Source: an uncultured Eubacteriales bacterium
Lineage (GTDB): Bacteria > Bacillota > Clostridia > TANB77 > CAG-508
Reading direction: 5' to 3'
Assembly: GCA_949288185.1 (NCBI GenBank)
Contig: CASEIZ010000042.1
Location: forward strand, 1-60,634
DNA: 60,634 nt
The translations under genes and the position numbers were made by a program. The number at the start of each line of letters is the position of its first letter. Positions within the stretch are counted from its first letter, which is position 1. The notes under the pieces were generated by a model. The model searched no databases, was not told the DNA's origin, and was given only the letters and a program-made list of their open reading frames with translations. Positions 34,566 to 42,587 of this stretch are shown in pieces.

Positions 34566-35132
34566 ATGAATAAGAAAAAAGTAATCATTATTGTTTCTAT
34601 TTTTATTATACTAATTATTGCTTTAATTTTAGTTGGATTATTCTCTGGTGGATATATGGCTACAATTTTACCTCAGATTAATGACGAAATGATAGAAGAA
34701 GCTAATAAGAAAGAACAAGAAAATAGATTTGCAGAAAAAGAGCAATTTGCTCAAGACCATGTAAACCAAGCTGGTTCTTCAACAGAAGAATATAATGTTA
34801 GTTCTGAAGATACTCAATTCAAAGAAGAATATATAGCTCAAGAAAATTTTGAGAATGAAGTTAGAAATATTATGAATAGATACTATGAAGATTTTGATGC
34901 CACAACTGAACAAATGGAAGCTGAAAATTCTGGTATTCAACGAATGGATATCGAACAAGATTTATCAGAAGCTAGTATTCATTTCTATGATATGATTTTA
35001 ACTGTTTTAGAAAATGAAGACCTATCACAAGAAGATAGAGATACATTAATAGAACTAATACGTTCATTAAAAGATGATATAGAAAAAGATGAGTCTTTAA
35101 ATGCAAGAGCTGAAATTATTTTACAACAATAA
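34566..35132 (+). CDS. Exported single-helix protein of unknown function
   Basis: The product has 188 residues: a membrane anchor (about 5-27), then an acidic helical extracytoplasmic region rich in Glu and Gln without cysteines. ATG 34566 follows AAAGGGGG. It ends the sigma/anti-sigma transcript and may be part of the same stress response; no family is recognised. Confidence 0.7.
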   Translation: MNKKKVIIIVSIFIILIIALILVGLFSGGYMATILPQINDEMIEEANKKEQENRFAEKEQFAQDHVNQAGSSTEEYNVSSEDTQFKEEYIAQENFENEVRNIMNRYYEDFDATTEQMEAENSGIQRMDIEQDLSEASIHFYDMILTVLENEDLSQEDRDTLIELIRSLKDDIEKDESLNARAEIILQQ

Positions 35133-35144
35133 ATAATAATTAAA

Positions 35145-35212
35145 AATATTAATAATAAAAAAGGAATTTACTAAATTTAATAATAGCAAATTCCTTTTTT
35201 ATTATTAATATT
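35145..35212. terminator. Very long bidirectional terminator
   Basis: A perfect 25-bp inverted repeat (35145-35169 with 35188-35212) with A and T runs on both sides. It separates the rightward cargo operon from the convergent gene at 35218. Confidence 0.9.
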
Positions 35213-35217
35213 CTATT

Positions 35218-35568
35218 TTATGTGTCTTTAACTGATTTTTTATTTTCTATTAAATAGCTATTATCTATACATTCAAAAATTAATTTAATAGCATCCGAAA
35301 AACCCATTTTATAAAATTCTTTATTTTCAAGACTATGTATAAAATTATGATTTTCTAAATAAATATTAATACTATCTTCGATATTTTTTCTAGTTTCAGT
35401 AAATGGTTTGGGAATATTATTTATGGATATTAATATATTATTATATGCTAATTTATTCTTTTCTAATAATGATTTTTCTATATTTATTTTTTTATAAAGA
35501 TTTTCTTGTCTTTCTTCAAAAATTTCACTTATTATACTTTCATTAGTGTCAATGGTTGTTTTATTCAT
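35218..35568 (-). CDS. Helical protein of unknown function
   Basis: The product has 116 residues, probably mostly helical, with a C-terminal motif FYKMGFSDAIKLIFECI of a type frequent in small proteins on Firmicute mobile elements. ATG 35568 is preceded on the reverse strand by GGGAGG. It is divergent from the tandem regulators at 35731, with shared upstream repeats, so they may repress it. The function is unknown. Confidence 0.6.
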   Translation of the reverse strand: MNKTTIDTNESIISEIFEERQENLYKKINIEKSLLEKNKLAYNNILISINNIPKPFTETRKNIEDSINIYLENHNFIHSLENKEFYKMGFSDAIKLIFECIDNSYLIENKKSVKDT

Positions 35569-35601
35569 CTAATTAATCCTCCCTAAAATCTAATATTACA
35601 C

Positions 35602-35687
35602 ATGTCGTTATTCCGATGTCATTAAATATTATACAATGTTAAAATTTCAGTTGTCAATAGTTTTACGTAAAAATACCGACGTCATTA
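35602..35687. promoter_or_regulatory. Operator-like repeats in a divergent intergenic region
   Basis: CCGATGTCATTA (35613-35624) and CCGACGTCATTA (35676-35687) are direct repeats 63 bp apart. ATGTCGTTA at 35602-35610 is a related half. They lie between the gene at 35218 and the two Cro/CI-type regulators and may be their binding sites. Confidence 0.5.
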
Positions 35688-35730
35688 TTTTTTCATTTTT
35701 GCTAAACTGATTTTAGAGGTGAAAATAGTG

Positions 35731-35970
35731 ATGTTAACTTTAGAACAAGCAATTAGAAAAAGAATTAATAATTTAGCAAAAGAAAGAAAAATAACAATTA
35801 ATAAAGTAGCTACTTTATCGGGCTTACCTCATACAACATTATTATCTTTTATGAATGAAGAAACACATGACCCTAGAATTTCAACTTTACTACATATATG
35901 TGAAGCTTTTGACATATCATTAAATGATTTCTTTAATGACAAGTTATTTAAAGATGTAAAAGCTGAATAA
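35731..35970 (+). CDS. Cro/CI-type helix-turn-helix regulator 1
   Basis: The product has 79 residues, essentially one XRE domain (KERKITINKVATLSGLPHTT, then THDPRISTLLHICEAFDISL). ATG 35731 is chosen at about 9 nt from AGAGGTG; upstream GTG codons at 35719 and 35728 are in frame. It is followed 13 bp later by a close paralogue. Confidence 0.8.
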   Translation: MLTLEQAIRKRINNLAKERKITINKVATLSGLPHTTLLSFMNEETHDPRISTLLHICEAFDISLNDFFNDKLFKDVKAE

Positions 35971-35983
35971 GAGGTGTTGAAAA

Positions 35984-36220
35984 ATGTCTTTAGAAAATGC
36001 AATTAGAAAAAGAATAATAGAATTAGCAGAAGAAAAAAATATAACAATTAATATGGTTTCTACATTAGCAGGACTAACACACACAACATTGTTATCTTTT
36101 ATGAATAATGAAACGCATGACCCTAGAATTTCAACTTTATTGCATATATGTGAAGCTTTTGATATAGAATTAAGAGAATTTTTTAATTCTCCAATATTTA
36201 AGAATGTTATAGACGAATAA
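35984..36220 (+). CDS. Cro/CI-type helix-turn-helix regulator 2
   Basis: The product has 78 residues, with long stretches identical to the preceding gene (for example THDPRISTLLHICEAFDI). Divergence is concentrated in the second and third helices (INMVSTLAGLTHTT) and the C-terminus. This is a tandem duplication; the two may form heterodimers or compete for operators. ATG 35984 follows AGAGGTG. Confidence 0.82.
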   Translation: MSLENAIRKRIIELAEEKNITINMVSTLAGLTHTTLLSFMNNETHDPRISTLLHICEAFDIELREFFNSPIFKNVIDE

Positions 36221-36260
36221 AAAGATGAGAAAAGGCAAATAAAATTATCTGCCTTTTTAT

Positions 36261-37211
36261 TTATCTTTCAAAATGTTTTACAAAGTTATTTACTAGACGT
36301 TTAAAACTATCAATAGGAAAATTGAATAAGTGTTTTACTACTTCAAATGTTTTTTCAATATAATTTTTTAATTTATAATTTTCCTTTTTTAATTCTTCAT
36401 TTTCATATTTTAAATTCATATTTTCTTGTTGTAATTTTTCTATTTTATTGATAGCTGTATAGGACTTGCTTAATTGTACTTTTAATTTATTTGTATATTC
36501 AACTAATTCTTGGTTCTGTTGCAATATCAAAGCAGTATTTTGTGTATTAATAGGTTGTATTTGTTCGTTAGTTAGTTCATATTTTATATTATCATAATTT
36601 GTTATCTGTTTTAATGTTTCTATTGGTATATGTGTATTTTCTTTTGTATTCCCACGTTCTAAGTCAAAACCATGTTCAACAATATATTTATGAAAATTAT
36701 CTTGTAATTGTCTATAACTGTCTTTTCCTTTCCAATATTGAGAACATGCAATTTTTTCAATATCATTTCCTTTTTTGTCTTTAGTATGAATAACAGGAAC
36801 AAAAACCAAGTGTAAATGAGGTGTGTTTTCATCATTATGTACTTTTCCAGATAGTATGTATTTTTCTCCTAAATTCTTATAACTTGCAACAAAGTCATAA
36901 GCAGTTTGAAAATATCTTTTTGTTTCTTCTTTGCCTATTCGTTCAAAGAATTCCTTGTCAGAAGTAATAATAAATTCACATACGACATTGGTTGTCTTTA
37001 TTATTCTACCTTGTAAATTATTTTCTTGTTGTAATATTTTAAGAGCATTCGAATAGGTGGTATGACATGGTTTAATAGAATAATTTTTTAATGAATTATT
37101 TTTGTTAATATCTTTGTTTGAATAATTTGTATTTTTTCTTTCGTTGTGTTTGTATAGACCTGCTAAATTATCTTTTTTATAATTAGCATTTCTAATGATT
37201 GCATAACTCAT
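36261..37211 (-). CDS. mob: MobV-family relaxase (Mob/Pre)
   Basis: Nicks oriT to start conjugative mobilisation. The product has 316 residues. The N-terminal catalytic region begins SYAIIRNANYKKDNLAGLYKH and has the metal-binding motif HNDENTPHLHLVFVPV at about residues 125-140. The C-terminal third is coiled coil (about 225-285). It is shorter than many MobV proteins, with losses at the C-terminus. ATG 37211 opens it, and a hairpin-rich oriT candidate lies upstream. Confidence 0.9.
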   Translation of the reverse strand: MSYAIIRNANYKKDNLAGLYKHNERKNTNYSNKDINKNNSLKNYSIKPCHTTYSNALKILQQENNLQGRIIKTTNVVCEFIITSDKEFFERIGKEETKRYFQTAYDFVASYKNLGEKYILSGKVHNDENTPHLHLVFVPVIHTKDKKGNDIEKIACSQYWKGKDSYRQLQDNFHKYIVEHGFDLERGNTKENTHIPIETLKQITNYDNIKYELTNEQIQPINTQNTALILQQNQELVEYTNKLKVQLSKSYTAINKIEKLQQENMNLKYENEELKKENYKLKNYIEKTFEVVKHLFNFPIDSFKRLVNNFVKHFER

Positions 37212-37237
37212 TTTTATATTTCCTTTTTTTATAAGAT

Positions 37238-37515
37238 AGCCTTCGAAGGCTTAATTCAAAATAAATACCCCCTTTGATTTTTCTATATTAAACTTTTATC
37301 AAGTTTCTAACATACTAGAAACTCAGCAGAGTTTCTGTATGGTCAGGGAAAATACTTTTCCCTAACAACCCTTTATGGTATGACTACATATCGTATTTTT
37401 TATTTTTTTTACAAAGAATAAAAAATCATAAAAAATAACAAATGTTATTTTATCTGAATCATGTCGTCATACCATAAAAATATTTACTTGCTTTCGCAAG
37501 ATAATATTTTTATAA
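37238..37515. other. Candidate oriT region of the mobile element
   Basis: Dense palindromes lie upstream of mob: AGCCTTCGAAGGCT (37238-37251), AGAAACTC/GAGTTTCT, AGGGAAAA/TTTTCCCT, the 13-bp pair TTTATGGTATGAC/GTCATACCATAAA (37372-37384 with 37466-37478), and a long stem capped by CTTGC-TTTC-GCAAG. MobV oriTs are usually next to mob and contain such repeats. The nick site cannot be named from sequence alone. No gene is present between 37212 and 37771. Confidence 0.55.
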
Positions 37516-37589
37516 ATAAAGCTATTTTAAAATAGACTTCAATCTAAAGTTAGAATAGTTGATATTACTAATCTTTTTAGATATTTGAA

Positions 37590-37606
37590 CTGCTTAGTGG
37601 CTCCAA
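37590..37606. repeat. attR of the mobile element
   Basis: CTGCTTAGTGGCTCCAA, identical to the tRNA-Thr 3' end at 24307-24323. The bases to its left (ATATTTGAA) do not continue the tRNA, so this is the element-side junction. Confidence 0.9.
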
Positions 37607-37638
37607 AAGGTAAAATCGTTGTACCAGACGAAAAATTT

Positions 37639-37668
37639 AATCGACTGTAAAAAGAGTCGATTTTTTTT
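37639..37668 (+). terminator. Terminator just beyond attR
   Basis: AATCGACT/AGTCGATT stem followed by T8. It lies 33 bp after attR and was probably the terminator of tRNA-Thr before insertion of the element. Confidence 0.75.
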
Positions 37669-37771
37669 CTCGCTTTTTATTGAAATTTTTTAATATTTCT
37701 TTTAATATACAGATTTTTTGAAATTTATGGTAAAATTAAAAGAGAAAGGTTTTAAAAAGGGGATGTTATAT

Positions 37772-38254
37772 ATGAGTAAAAAAGCTAAATTTCTAATTAT
37801 TGGTGCAATTTTAATAACTCTACTAATTATTGTTGTAATTCTAATCAACAAAACAAATATTATAGGAGAAACAGCTACGAAATTACAACAAGCAGATGGA
37901 ATTACTGTTATTCCAACAATGAGGGATACAATAACAACAGATAGTAGTTGGTGTGGAACTTTTCAATTAGTATGGAATGATATGAAAAATGATGTTGTAA
38001 AAAATTATGACACTGCTGAAATTGAAAAAGCAATACAGACAATATAATTTTCATTAGATGAAAAAGGTGGAGAAATAAAAAGCGAAGCAGCTATGGATAT
38101 GGGAATAGTTCCAACATCAGTAGATACAAAACCAAAAACAGATGAACCTAGATATTTTTATGTAGATGATACATTTACAATATTCTTAAGAGAAAAAGGT
38201 AAAAGTTTACCTTACTTTGCTGGAAGAGTTGAAGATATAACTAAATTTCAATAG
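37772..38254 (+). pseudogene. Decayed gene for an exported protein (in-frame stop)
   Basis: ATG 37772 (after AAAGGGG) gives a membrane anchor (about 5-25) and a region with TVIPTMRDTITTDSSWCGTF. The frame stops at TAA 38045-38047, but the same frame continues without interruption to 38254 with FSLDEKGGEIKSEAAMDMG and YFYVDDTFTIFLREKGK. The second part resembles the C-terminal strands of serpin-like proteins, weakly. An internal deletion plus a stop is likely. Confidence 0.6.
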
Positions 38255-38308
38255 GATTATAATAAACCTTTACTACTTATATGGTAAGACGGAAACTAAA
38301 AAGATTTT

Positions 38309-38339
38309 GGAGAGTTCAATAGCAACTCTCCGCTTTTTT
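38309..38339 (+). terminator. Terminator after the decayed gene
   Basis: GGAGAGTT/AACTCTCC stem around CAATAGC followed by a T run. Confidence 0.85.
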
Positions 38340-38419
38340 ATTGCATATATTGTCAAAAAACGATAAATTATGCTAAAATAATCATAGTAAATATAGTAAT
38401 TTAAAAGGGGAGTTTTATT

Positions 38420-38764
38420 ATGAAGAAAAATGTAATAAGGATTATGGCAATTCTTTTTATCTTAATAGTAACATGTCAAAGTTTTTGTTATGCAGATGTA
38501 ATATGGAGAGATGCAAATGGAGTGTTGCATGGTGGGGGAGGTACATTGGAATATGTAAAAAATAGAAATATAATTTTGGTACAAAGAATCATTATAATAG
38601 GAATTGTTGTTATTGCCATCGTAGTTGTAGCATATTTAGTTTTAAGATCAGTCAAAAAGAAGAAAAAAATTGCAGGTGTGAAAAATCAAGAAGAGAATAA
38701 AAAAGCAATAGAGGAATTTAATCATGATGAAAATGATATCAAGAAGGAGAAAAAACAAGAATGA
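38420..38764 (+). CDS. Small exported membrane protein
   Basis: The product has 114 residues: a signal peptide ending near CYADV, a short extracytoplasmic Gly-rich segment (GVLHGGGGTLE), one membrane helix (about 50-74) and a Lys/Glu-rich cytoplasmic tail. ATG 38420 follows AAGGGGAG. Its stop overlaps the next start (ATGA). It heads a five-gene operon. No family is recognised. Confidence 0.75.
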   Translation: MKKNVIRIMAILFILIVTCQSFCYADVIWRDANGVLHGGGGTLEYVKNRNIILVQRIIIIGIVVIAIVVVAYLVLRSVKKKKKIAGVKNQEENKKAIEEFNHDENDIKKEKKQE

Positions 38765-39807
38765 AAGTAAAAATCGTATCTATATATAGTATCATTCATT
38801 TTATCATTGACTTTTCTTGTGCAGTACTAGTCATAAATACAGTAACACCACATTTAAGTGGAACTCTTTCAGTATTTTGGGCAATGGTCATATATAATTT
38901 CTTTGCATTTGCTATGCAATTACCAATAGGTATCATTGCAGATAAAGTCAATAAAAATGCTCTGTGTTCAGCTATAGGTTGTATACTTGTTGCGATAGCC
39001 TTAGTTTTATCTAATTTGGGGATTTTAGCTTGTTTAATAGCAGGTTTAGGAAATTCTATGTTTCATGTTGGTGGAGGAATTGATGTATTAAATATCAGTA
39101 ATAAAAAAGCAACCTTATCTGGTATATTTGTATCTACAGGAGCAATGGGAATATATTTAGGTGGGCAATCTTTCTTTTTAGATTTTGATAAAAATTATAT
39201 CATCATCATAATCGTATTATTATCAGCTTTATCCTTAATTTGGTTATATAATCAAATTAAAGAGAAAGTACATAATGAAGAAATGATTGTTCCAAAATTA
39301 AACAATGCAAAGATTGCAATCATAGCATGTCTAATCATAACAGTATGTATTAGAGGATATGTTGGTTTAATATTATCTTTTGAATGGAAAAGTAATTTCA
39401 TATTAGCAATAATTTCAATATGTGCCGTCGTATTTGGAAAAATGTTAGGTGGCATAATAGGAGATAAAATCGGATTTTTTAAAATATCTTTATTGTCATT
39501 AATGATTTCCGCAATATTCTTTATATTTGCATTTGATAATAGTGTGCTAGGAATTTTTGCCATATTATTTTTTAATATGACAATGCCTATTACATTAACA
39601 GCTTTAAGTAATATTTTATATCACAACAAGGGAATGGCATTTGGCTTACTAACATTAGCATTATTCATTGGTGCAGTACCTGTATTTTTTGGATATACAC
39701 AGGCAATTTTTACACCAATTGGTTTGCTTTTAGTAACCATTATATCATTAGTAGCTTTATGTGTAGGAATTAAAAAATATGATATTATTATGGAGAATGA
39801 AGAATGA
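38761..39807 (+). CDS. Major-facilitator-type transporter
   Basis: The product has 348 residues with about ten to eleven membrane segments. The loop QLPIGIIADKVNKNALC after TM2 is the MFS motif-A region. It is shorter than the usual 400 residues. The substrate is unknown. It overlaps both neighbours by 4 nt, so translation is coupled. Confidence 0.78.
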   Translation: MKVKIVSIYSIIHFIIDFSCAVLVINTVTPHLSGTLSVFWAMVIYNFFAFAMQLPIGIIADKVNKNALCSAIGCILVAIALVLSNLGILACLIAGLGNSMFHVGGGIDVLNISNKKATLSGIFVSTGAMGIYLGGQSFFLDFDKNYIIIIIVLLSALSLIWLYNQIKEKVHNEEMIVPKLNNAKIAIIACLIITVCIRGYVGLILSFEWKSNFILAIISICAVVFGKMLGGIIGDKIGFFKISLLSLMISAIFFIFAFDNSVLGIFAILFFNMTMPITLTALSNILYHNKGMAFGLLTLALFIGAVPVFFGYTQAIFTPIGLLLVTIISLVALCVGIKKYDIIMENEE

Positions 39808-40142
39808 TTTTGAGTTTATTGATTTCCTTATTTTTAACAATTATGATTGAGCTTATAGCATCTTTTATTATAGGCATTAGAGATAAAGACGATATAAAAG
39901 TCGTTATTTTAGTGAATATATGCACAAATCCGATTGTGGTATATATAGCGAACTGTTTAATGTTATTTACAAATGATTTTATATATAATATCGGAGTAGC
40001 AATTTTAGAAATATTAGTTGTGATTGTTGAATTTGTATTATATAAAAAGTATTTGAAATTTGATAAATTATCACCATTTGCAATTTCGTTGATAAATAAT
40101 GTCATATCTTTTTCAATTGGTGTTATTATCAATTATATATAA
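39804..40142 (+). CDS. Small integral membrane protein
   Basis: The product has 112 residues with three to four hydrophobic helices and few charged residues apart from the loop IRDKDDIK and KKYLKFDK. It overlaps the transporter gene by 4 nt and may be its partner. No family is recognised. Confidence 0.7.
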   Translation: MILSLLISLFLTIMIELIASFIIGIRDKDDIKVVILVNICTNPIVVYIANCLMLFTNDFIYNIGVAILEILVVIVEFVLYKKYLKFDKLSPFAISLINNVISFSIGVIINYI

Positions 40143-40161
40143 TAAGTAAAAGGGGATTTTT

Positions 40162-40650
40162 ATGAAAAAAAGATTAGAAAGAATAGGTTTAATTGTTTTT
40201 TTATTGAGTATATTATGGAATAATTTTTGCTATGCTGATGTGGTTTCACCAGCTGAAAACATAGCTGCATCCTTGATTTCTTTAACTTGGGTAGGTATAG
40301 TTATCATTGGATTAGCAGTTTTAATAATTTCCATAATATCTTTTTTTATATTACATATATATAGTTCAATAGAAACCGAAAATGAGAAACAAGAAAATAT
40401 AGAAAAGATGCATAAAAATAATAGAAGAATTTATGTTAGTGCAATCGTAGTAGCTATTATGAGTCATTTATTGTTACAAGGGATATTTAGAGCATCTATT
40501 TGGATTTTCTTAATTCCTATTATCCTATTTATTATATCTATATGCATAAGAAAAAAACATCGAAGGATATCTAATATTTTATGTGTCATTGCCATATTGA
40601 TAGTATGTATCATTCCTTTTACAGAAATTACCTTGCATGAAGGTATATAG
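40162..40650 (+). CDS. Membrane protein with signal peptide
   Basis: The product has 162 residues. A signal peptide ends near CYADVV, as in the first gene of the operon, followed by ISPAEN-like residues (VSPAENIAA) and four membrane helices (about 35-65, 88-107, 110-128, 137-155). ATG 40162 follows AAAGGGG. No function is known. Confidence 0.72.
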   Translation: MKKRLERIGLIVFLLSILWNNFCYADVVSPAENIAASLISLTWVGIVIIGLAVLIISIISFFILHIYSSIETENEKQENIEKMHKNNRRIYVSAIVVAIMSHLLLQGIFRASIWIFLIPIILFIISICIRKKHRRISNILCVIAILIVCIIPFTEITLHEGI

Positions 40651-40667
40651 AACCGAAGGAGGTCTTT

Positions 40668-41168
40668 ATGAAAGTTATACTTATATTTTTACTCATTATA
40701 ATAGGGGGAATAGCATCAAATAGGAAAATGGTTAACTTAAATGTTATAGTAGATGGAATTATTATGTTAATATTGATTTTTATAGCAATAATGATAATTG
40801 GTGCTGTAGGACTTCTTATATTAGCAAGTGATAATATGATATTAAATGTTGTAACAATATGTTTGATAATCATTTTTTCAATTCTTATGGTATTAATAGC
40901 TAAAAATATAATATTAGGAGCAATACGCGTTATCGATTATTATATTCATAGAAAAGAAGCATTTGAAAATGGATATAGGGAAATCGGCACAATTATAAAA
41001 ATTAAAAGTGAATTTAATACGGTAAATTCTACAAGATATTATTTAGTAGTAGATATGAACGGAAAGAAAATCAAAAGTACGTATTTTACAGACAATATAT
41101 ATACTGTAGGGGAAAATATAGATATACTAATATATAAAAAGCATCATTATGTTGTATTAAAAAATTAA
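40668..41168 (+). CDS. DUF3592-like membrane protein
   Basis: The product has 166 residues with membrane helices at about 1-20, 25-55 and 60-90. A soluble C-terminal domain (about 105-166; GTIIKIKSEFNTVNSTRYYL followed by VVDMNGKKI) has the pattern of DUF3592. ATG 40668 follows AAGGAGG. It is the last gene of the membrane-protein operon. Confidence 0.72.
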   Translation: MKVILIFLLIIIGGIASNRKMVNLNVIVDGIIMLILIFIAIMIIGAVGLLILASDNMILNVVTICLIIIFSILMVLIAKNIILGAIRVIDYYIHRKEAFENGYREIGTIIKIKSEFNTVNSTRYYLVVDMNGKKIKSTYFTDNIYTVGENIDILIYKKHHYVVLKN

Positions 41169-41289
41169 ATAATCTATGTGTGAGCAGAACTATATAGATT
41201 AAGAGGGATAGATATAGGGACTAAAAGTGAGAGGAAAAAGGAGAATTATCTCAAAAGTCAAAAAAAATATGTCTAATTTTGAATAATAC

Positions 41290-41318
41290 TTGGAAAAATT
41301 GAAGAAAGATGATATACT
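41290..41318 (+). promoter_or_regulatory. Promoter of prs
   Basis: TTGGAA (41290-41295), a 17-bp spacer and TATACT (41313-41318), about 33 bp before the start codon. Confidence 0.65.
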
Positions 41319-41350
41319 ATTGTAGTAAAATAAATAAAAGGAGAAGAAAA

Positions 41351-42301
41351 ATGGAAAATATCAAAATCTTTGCCTGTAAAAGTGCAGAAAATTTCACAAA
41401 AGAGATATGTGATTATCTAAACTTACCAGTAGGACAAATGGACATACTAAAGTTTAAAAATGACAATACATTTGTACAAATTAAAGAAACAGTAAGAGAA
41501 CAAGATGTATATATTGTTCAAACAACAACACCTCCAGTAAATGAAAGAGTTATGGAGTTGTTAATAGCAATTGATGCATTTAAAAGAGCATCAGCAAGAA
41601 ATATCAATGTAGTTTTACCATATTATATTTACTCAAGATCAGATAAAAAAGATCAACCAAGAATACCAGTAACAGCAAAATTAATGCAACAACTATTAGA
41701 AGCAGCTGGAGCAACAAGAGTTATTACATGCGATTTACATAACCCAGCAATCCAAGCATATTTTAATATCAATTGTGACAGATTATCAGCACAAAACATC
41801 TTACAAAAATATTTTAAAGAAAAGAATTTAAAAGATATGGTCATTGTAGCAACAGATGCAGGAAGTTCAAAAAAAGCATATAAATATTCAGAATATTTTG
41901 GATGTCCAATCGCATTAATCGATAAAAGAAGAGCAGGCAATGATGATAGAGCAATCGCTACAACAGTTATTGGTGATGTTGAAAATAAAGAAGCAATCAT
42001 CTTTGATGATGAAGTAGATACAGCAGGTTCTTTAATTGAAACAGCAAAAATCTTAGAAAGATTCCATGCAAAAGAAATTTATGCAGGTTGTACACATGGT
42101 GTATTATCAGCAGATGCTGTACAAAGAATTGAAGCATCTCCAATAAAAGAATTAGTTGTCACAAATACAATTCCATTACCAGAAGAAAAACAAAAACAAA
42201 GTAGTAAAATAAAAGTATTAACCATTGCACCATTATTTGCAGAAGCAATTAGAAGATTAAATGAAGCAAGACCATTAGGAGAATTATTTGTGTTAGAATA
42301 A
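41351..42301 (+). CDS. prs: Ribose-phosphate pyrophosphokinase
   Basis: Makes PRPP from ribose 5-phosphate and ATP for nucleotide, His and Trp synthesis. The product has 316 residues. ATP-side motifs include SRSDKKDQPRIPVTAKL and CDLHNPAIQAYF; the PRPP-binding loop is IIFDDEVDTAGSL, with Glu where many enzymes have Asp or Met. The flexible loop has DKRRAGND. ATG 41351 follows AAGGAG. It is a single-gene transcript. Confidence 0.95.
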   Translation: MENIKIFACKSAENFTKEICDYLNLPVGQMDILKFKNDNTFVQIKETVREQDVYIVQTTTPPVNERVMELLIAIDAFKRASARNINVVLPYYIYSRSDKKDQPRIPVTAKLMQQLLEAAGATRVITCDLHNPAIQAYFNINCDRLSAQNILQKYFKEKNLKDMVIVATDAGSSKKAYKYSEYFGCPIALIDKRRAGNDDRAIATTVIGDVENKEAIIFDDEVDTAGSLIETAKILERFHAKEIYAGCTHGVLSADAVQRIEASPIKELVVTNTIPLPEEKQKQSSKIKVLTIAPLFAEAIRRLNEARPLGELFVLE

Positions 42302-42302
42302 A

Positions 42303-42400
42303 TCGGGATTTTGGGGACGGACTCAAAAATCCCTCATCTTTAATTTTGAACGATTTGGTACGTCCCAAATGTTCAAAAACTGAACAAAAGGGACAGACCC
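42303..42400. repeat. Repeat family D copy after prs
   Basis: It contains GGGATTTTTGGGGACGGACTC (in modified order), CGATTTGGTACGTCCC and AAAAGGGACAGACCC. The arms GGGAC/GTCCC and TTGAAC/GTTCAA can pair. It is related to 14250-14283 and to the palindrome at 55532-55665. The REP-like nature is inferred. Confidence 0.55.
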
Positions 42401-42420
42401 AATAAGATACAAAGTCAAAT

Positions 42421-42457
42421 AAAAAGAAATCTCAAAAGTATTTGAGATTTCTTTTTT
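42421..42457 (+). terminator. Terminator between prs and ftsY
   Basis: AAAAAGAAATCTCAAA and TTTGAGATTTCTTTTTT form a perfect 16-bp stem with loop AGTA. Confidence 0.92.
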
Positions 42458-42587
42458 GTATATGAATAGGAAGATAAATTAAACAAAATCTTGAAATGAA
42501 TGGAAATATTAGAAAAAATATGTTAAAATAGATAATGTCAAAAGAAAATCACAAACAAAAGTAATAAAAAGAGAAAGGAAATTAACC

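Larger units (their letters stand above)
24307..37606. mobile_element. Integrative mobilizable element (13.3 kb) in tRNA-Thr
   Basis: The 17-bp repeat CTGCTTAGTGGCTCCAA occurs at the tRNA 3' end (24307-24323) and again at 37590-37606 and bounds the element. Inside are a tyrosine integrase next to attL, an excisionase-like gene, a repressor with divergent promoters, cargo (ABC transporter, ECF sigma system) and a MobV relaxase next to attR. No type IV secretion genes are present, so it would need a helper for transfer. Confidence 0.88.

Noticed and set aside
36599..36784. Forward-strand frame inside the mob gene
   Set aside because: It is antisense to the conserved relaxase domain, without a ribosome-binding site.
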